From Trichinella spiralis (taxonomy: Eukaryota; Nematoda; Enoplea; Trichinellida; Trichinellidae), in the NCBI GenBank assembly GCA_000181795.3, contig CM012954.1:10840067-10904066 (forward strand): 64,000 nt of DNA. Direction: 5' to 3'. The notes below the pieces were generated by a model. It was not told the DNA's origin and made no database searches. It saw only the letters and a program-made list of their open reading frames with translations. Of the stretch, positions 60,455 to 64,000 are shown piece after piece (position 1 is the first letter of the stretch; every line of letters begins with the position of its first letter). The position numbers and the translations under genes were made by a program.

Positions 60455-60637
60455 ATGTCGAACGGTGTTTTCAGTTTCGTTGCTTTGCTTCTATTTCTTT
60501 CATTCGTCAATGTTTTATCCAAATTCCCGACATATAGTGATTTCAAATTTGGTAAGATTCTACTTTTATTTATTATCATTATTGTGGTACTCGCGTTCTT
60601 ATTAAATTTGATCAAAGTTGTACGGTGTAATATGTAA
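60455..60637 (+). CDS. Putative small secreted-pathway membrane protein (60 aa)
   Basis: The frame starts MSNGVFSFVALLLFLSFVNV, a good signal peptide, then a short extracellular segment (SKFPTYSDFKFG) and one strong TM span (ILLLFIIIIVVLAFLLNLI) with a basic tail (KVVRCNM). This is a type I single-pass micro-protein layout, superficially like FXYD regulators although no PFxYD motif is present. A strong donor (TTTG|GTAAGA at 60551) means it could instead be a signal-peptide first exon spliced to an unseen downstream exon. An AATAAA at 60884 and an acceptor-like site at about 60400 agree with a plus-strand transcript. No family recognised. Confidence 0.4.
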   Translation: MSNGVFSFVALLLFLSFVNVLSKFPTYSDFKFGKILLLFIIIIVVLAFLLNLIKVVRCNM

Positions 60638-63600
60638 AGCAGATTTTCGTCATTAGCTTTATTTTAACAGAACACTTTTGATAACAGTTATTTTTCTATT
60701 TGGGCTATAAAATGGGTCGGAATGACAGATTTTTTTTTGGCAATGTGCTTTTTCACTGATATACCATCTATAACTAACTATTCGAATGCTGAAGAACAGC
60801 TAAAGGTGTGCAGAAGTTATTTTATTGTCATTTGCGGATAATAATGGTTGAAATTGAAAAAAAATTTCATAGAATAAGGTGTAAATAAAAACAAATGCAA
60901 AACATTTGAAAATTTGAGACTTACTGTAAGACTTGTTTTTGAAAATTAAGTAAAATGACTGTCGAGAAAAACTGCTGAATGTTATTTTTATTTGCATTTA
61001 AGACGATTTTGAATCCAATTTGGCATTCATTATTGTTGTTTATTTTATTTAATTTATCTTACATCCTACTCATATGTTTATAGACAATTTTTTTGTATTT
61101 TAAATTTAAAAAGTGAATATTACACATCAAAATAGGGCATTTTATATATATTATTATTACTGATGAGTAGGGAGGGGGGATGCAGAGTGAAAATAGAAAT
61201 AGTTTGTGATTGAAACAGCCGGATGTGCTGATGATCAGTTGCTTTTTGCCTGCCATCAAAGTGTTCTTTCGTTGTCAATTATCATCTGCCGCCTATTGAG
61301 AATGATGATTGTCAGGTTAAACTGTTGACTTCAGTGGCTGGCTGACTTTTGACCTGAACGAGATTGAAAAAGCTTCAATGCGAAATGTGCGCTTCACCTG
61401 TGCTTTTTACATTCAATCATTCGGCGACGACAGTAAAATTGACTGCTACATAGTAGCATGAAGCGTACAATTTTCTGATATCTACTGGCAAATAGATGCT
61501 ATCGATTGAAAGCACAAATCGACTACCATATTAATTAAACCAGTAATATATGTATATATATAAACAAATAGCTTAGTTATATATATACAGCGAAAGTTGT
61601 TTTTAGCTTAAAAAATTGTTTTTTCTTTCATTTTTTAATTATATACTCATTTTGTATCTGGCAACATCTGTCATCTGCTGTGTTCTAAAAAAATAAGCTT
61701 GTTTAATTGGGATTTTTTTTAAATAATTGTTTTCACTCCCCTCTCAAAATAAAGTAAATGGAAATATTATATGTGTAAAATGACGGTGCAAGTTTTTACG
61801 CCGAGCAGATGTTGAACAGTGTTTAACAGTTGAAGAGTGGTGGAACCCGTTGTGCATCTGGTTCCATCGGTCATCGCCAGATTGACAACGACGCTAACAA
61901 GCCTACAAACATCTATCTATCTACCTGTGCAAACAGGAAATATGCTGATGACGACAGATGTGAATCACGCTTGACAAAAATACTTTCCTCAACTTTTCTT
62001 CTGGTCACTGTGCTCGATTTGCACAAGCCAGTAGTAGTAGTCACTGTGAACAACAATATGTATATATATACAGTATTCCATATATAAGTCTTCAACTTGA
62101 CCTACAACAATTAATTAGCAAGCTTCAACTGAACTAACTAGTTGGTCATTTTCTTTTCGTTTTCTTCAATTTCTCAAATTGGAACAAAATTCTTTCAGAA
62201 ATGGAAATTTAACAAACAATAATAATAATATTCTTCTTCTTCTTCTTATTTTTCATTTCAACCTGACCTTGAGATGTAATATTAATTTGAAAATTTTAAT
62301 ATTTATGAAAAATTATTTGCCTACACTTGACATTGTTCAATTATATTCCAAAATGGCGCAGTAATCAATTTTTACTCTTCTTAAAATTTCCGAAACTTGC
62401 ACTAGATAAATTATGGCATTAAATTTATTATGCTTTAGTGCTATTATTTTTCTTCTTCTTTCATTTTTAGTAAACCAAGCAATTTTAGCTCTTATTTACT
62501 TTATATATCATAAATTGAACCATGTATTTATATTATATATTTTTTGACGATTTCAATCTTCGTATTTGAAAACATATCTGTTGAAAAATGATGCAATTAC
62601 TTTAAACAAATTTGGGAATTTTTCTTTTTTTCTGAAATTTAATTAATATTTTAAAGCAAGTTATGTGTTTCTCTTTTTTTTGGAATATTTGAACTAATTT
62701 TTCGCTCCAATGCTTTGACAAAGTGTCGAGATGTGGAAAGGTGTTTCACTTTTGACGCTTCTTTCTCTTACAAAAGATAGCAACAGCAATTCAAGCTAGT
62801 TGGAACCGAGCTGCTTATTGGGGGATAATTTTTAAGCTGTCATGCGCACGTAATGTAATTACATCGATTCAGCTTGCTGGTCCATGTCAACTATTCCGAG
62901 GTCACTTCCTTAATGATTGACCGGAAAGCTTTTCAAATTATTAATGCTTTTTGTGCGTTGGATCAAACTGACAACAATACTGTTTTGTACTGTTGACATT
63001 CGATTTAAAATTTTGAGAGATTGATTTGTTTTCAAGCGGCTGGCTGTCGGCATTTTGAGATTTTCAAATGCATGTGAGACTTAACCAGCTGTGCTTTTAA
63101 TTTGAAAATGACCTCTTTGTCACGCATATATCTAGCATTATATCCCAGTCAGTCAGAGAGGTGTTTCCCAGACTTACTTCTTCGGTGCCATATGCAGCTA
63201 ATGGGCTCGCATATGGTCAAATGCAATGACAAAGTTCTGCTTCGGATCGAAGCCATTCGCATTCCCATGTCCGAATTAGCCGGTCACTGGTCATCATCAT
63301 CAACTTTTTTCCACTGAATCAATTCAACTGTTCATAATTATTGGCGGCCAGTTGATTATTATTACTCTGTCTATAGCTTGTCACGGCTGGATGACCAATA
63401 CATCATTTTTATTCAGTTTTTTTCTTTTATTATAAAAAGGGTTAAGCCGAGGTTTTCTTCTCTTTTTTGTATCTTTCATCGTGAGATTTGGTGCATTTTT
63501 GAACACAAATAATATATATTTGTTGCCAACATTTCTTCGAAAAGTAGGTTCAGAAGAGAAATATGAAATTATTTTTTAATGTACACACACAAAATAAATA

Positions 63601-63900
63601 ACAAAAGCAGAAACGGCTCACTTCTTGAACAAACAACACAGCAGCAGTGCAAAAAGAAGGGCGTGTTTCTATTAATAATAATAATAATAATTAAAAAGCA
63701 TCTGAGATCCCAACCTGGAGAGAGAAAAAGAATCAGAGAGAGGCGTGTGTCGTCGTCGTCCGGCCATTTTTTACGTCCCCGACTACCGCCGAACCTCCTC
63801 TTTTTCCTTTATGATCATCGTCCAATTATTATTATCATTTTTTTAATAAAAGGGAAATAATTTTTGGCAGAAAAATGAAATACACACGTCATCTTTTTTG
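60638..63900. other. AT-rich intergenic DNA
   Basis: No supported gene. It contains simple repeats (AAT then CTT units at 62218-62246; AAT at about 63672-63692), TATATA runs near 61550 and 62060, and a GC-richer patch at 61830-61990 without recognisable content. Confidence 0.55.
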
Positions 63901-64000
63901 TCACACGTGACTACTGTCAGTCTGACGCGGGGCACAGGACTTGTTATTAGTATTGTTGTCATCGCTGCTGGTCCGATTCGGCGCCGGCGGTTTTTTGTAG
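63901..64000 (-). CDS. Possible C-terminal coding exon, cut by window end
   Basis: On the minus strand the frame entering from the window edge reads YKKPPAPNRTSSDDNNTNNK, then SCAPRQTDSSHV and a stop. Polar, low-complexity content ending in S-H-V would fit a class I PDZ-binding tail of a membrane protein. The segment is GC-richer than its surroundings. Only 32 codons are visible and another frame is also open, so this is weak. Confidence 0.2.
   Translation of the reverse strand, partial: YKKPPAPNRTSSDDNNTNNKSCAPRQTDSSHV

Noticed and set aside
63102-63317. 71-codon plus-strand frame
   Set aside because: No motif, no acceptor or donor context, and it ends in a CATCAT simple repeat.
1-64000. 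CRISPR arrays, bacterial operators, or prophage features
   Set aside because: The window is eukaryotic nuclear DNA with spliced genes; no regularly spaced direct repeats of CRISPR type are present.

Overview
The window is a stretch of an AT-rich animal nuclear genome. It carries intron-containing protein genes on both strands, U2-type GT-AG introns (many only 40-100 nt, a few of 2-4 kb), AATAAA polyadenylation signals, many short microsatellites and one 10-N assembly gap (20939-20948). The gene set (tachykinin-type GPCR, Frizzled, E2F, globin, Ly6) is metazoan. Several start codons lie just 3' of a splice-acceptor-like sequence (AG|AAATG twice), as in lineages with spliced-leader trans-splicing. 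That feature, together with a U11/U12-65K gene and a class II photolyase, would fit an early-branching (enoplean, Trichinella-like) nematode, but this placement is inference and not proven.

Layout. 1-2470: AT-rich upstream DNA. 2471-8864 (+): five-exon tachykinin-receptor-like GPCR. 10025-10867 (-): two-exon globin with an N-terminal MGASLC acylation motif. 11-15.8 kb: no gene recognised. 15.8-26.3 kb: repeat-rich island. It holds three copies of a CCAAT-bearing block with a conserved splice donor, a second duplicated block, a duplicated short ATG-bearing exon, a GC-rich islet with an (AAT)n tail, and an intact piggyBac-derived gene (23053-24955, -) that has lost its first and third catalytic aspartates. 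27-35 kb: weak or partial genes, including a Ly6/uPAR gene (28798-31353, -), a possible small multi-pass membrane protein and an unassigned terminal exon. 35-41 kb: low-complexity non-coding DNA upstream of an intronless-CDS Frizzled (FZD5/8 type, 41356-43170, +).

45.7-60 kb is a dense housekeeping cluster: LAMTOR1, E2F4/5-type factor, RNPC3 (U11/U12-65K), PAF1 and ALDH4A1 (P5C dehydrogenase), all on +, then GINS1/PSF1 on -, convergent with ALDH4A1, then a class II CPD photolyase on +. A 61-codon signal-peptide/single-TM small protein follows at 60.45 kb. The last 3 kb are mostly non-coding, with a possible minus-strand C-terminal exon at the very end.

The cluster covers nutrient signalling (LAMTOR1), cell-cycle transcription (E2F), replication initiation (GINS1), transcription elongation (PAF1), minor splicing (RNPC3), proline catabolism (ALDH4A1) and DNA repair (photolyase). 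I see no pathway linking them. Compact same-strand spacing (about 0.4-1 kb) is the main shared property. The most unusual items are the inactivated but intact piggyBac-derived gene and the repeat family at 15.8-21.4 kb.
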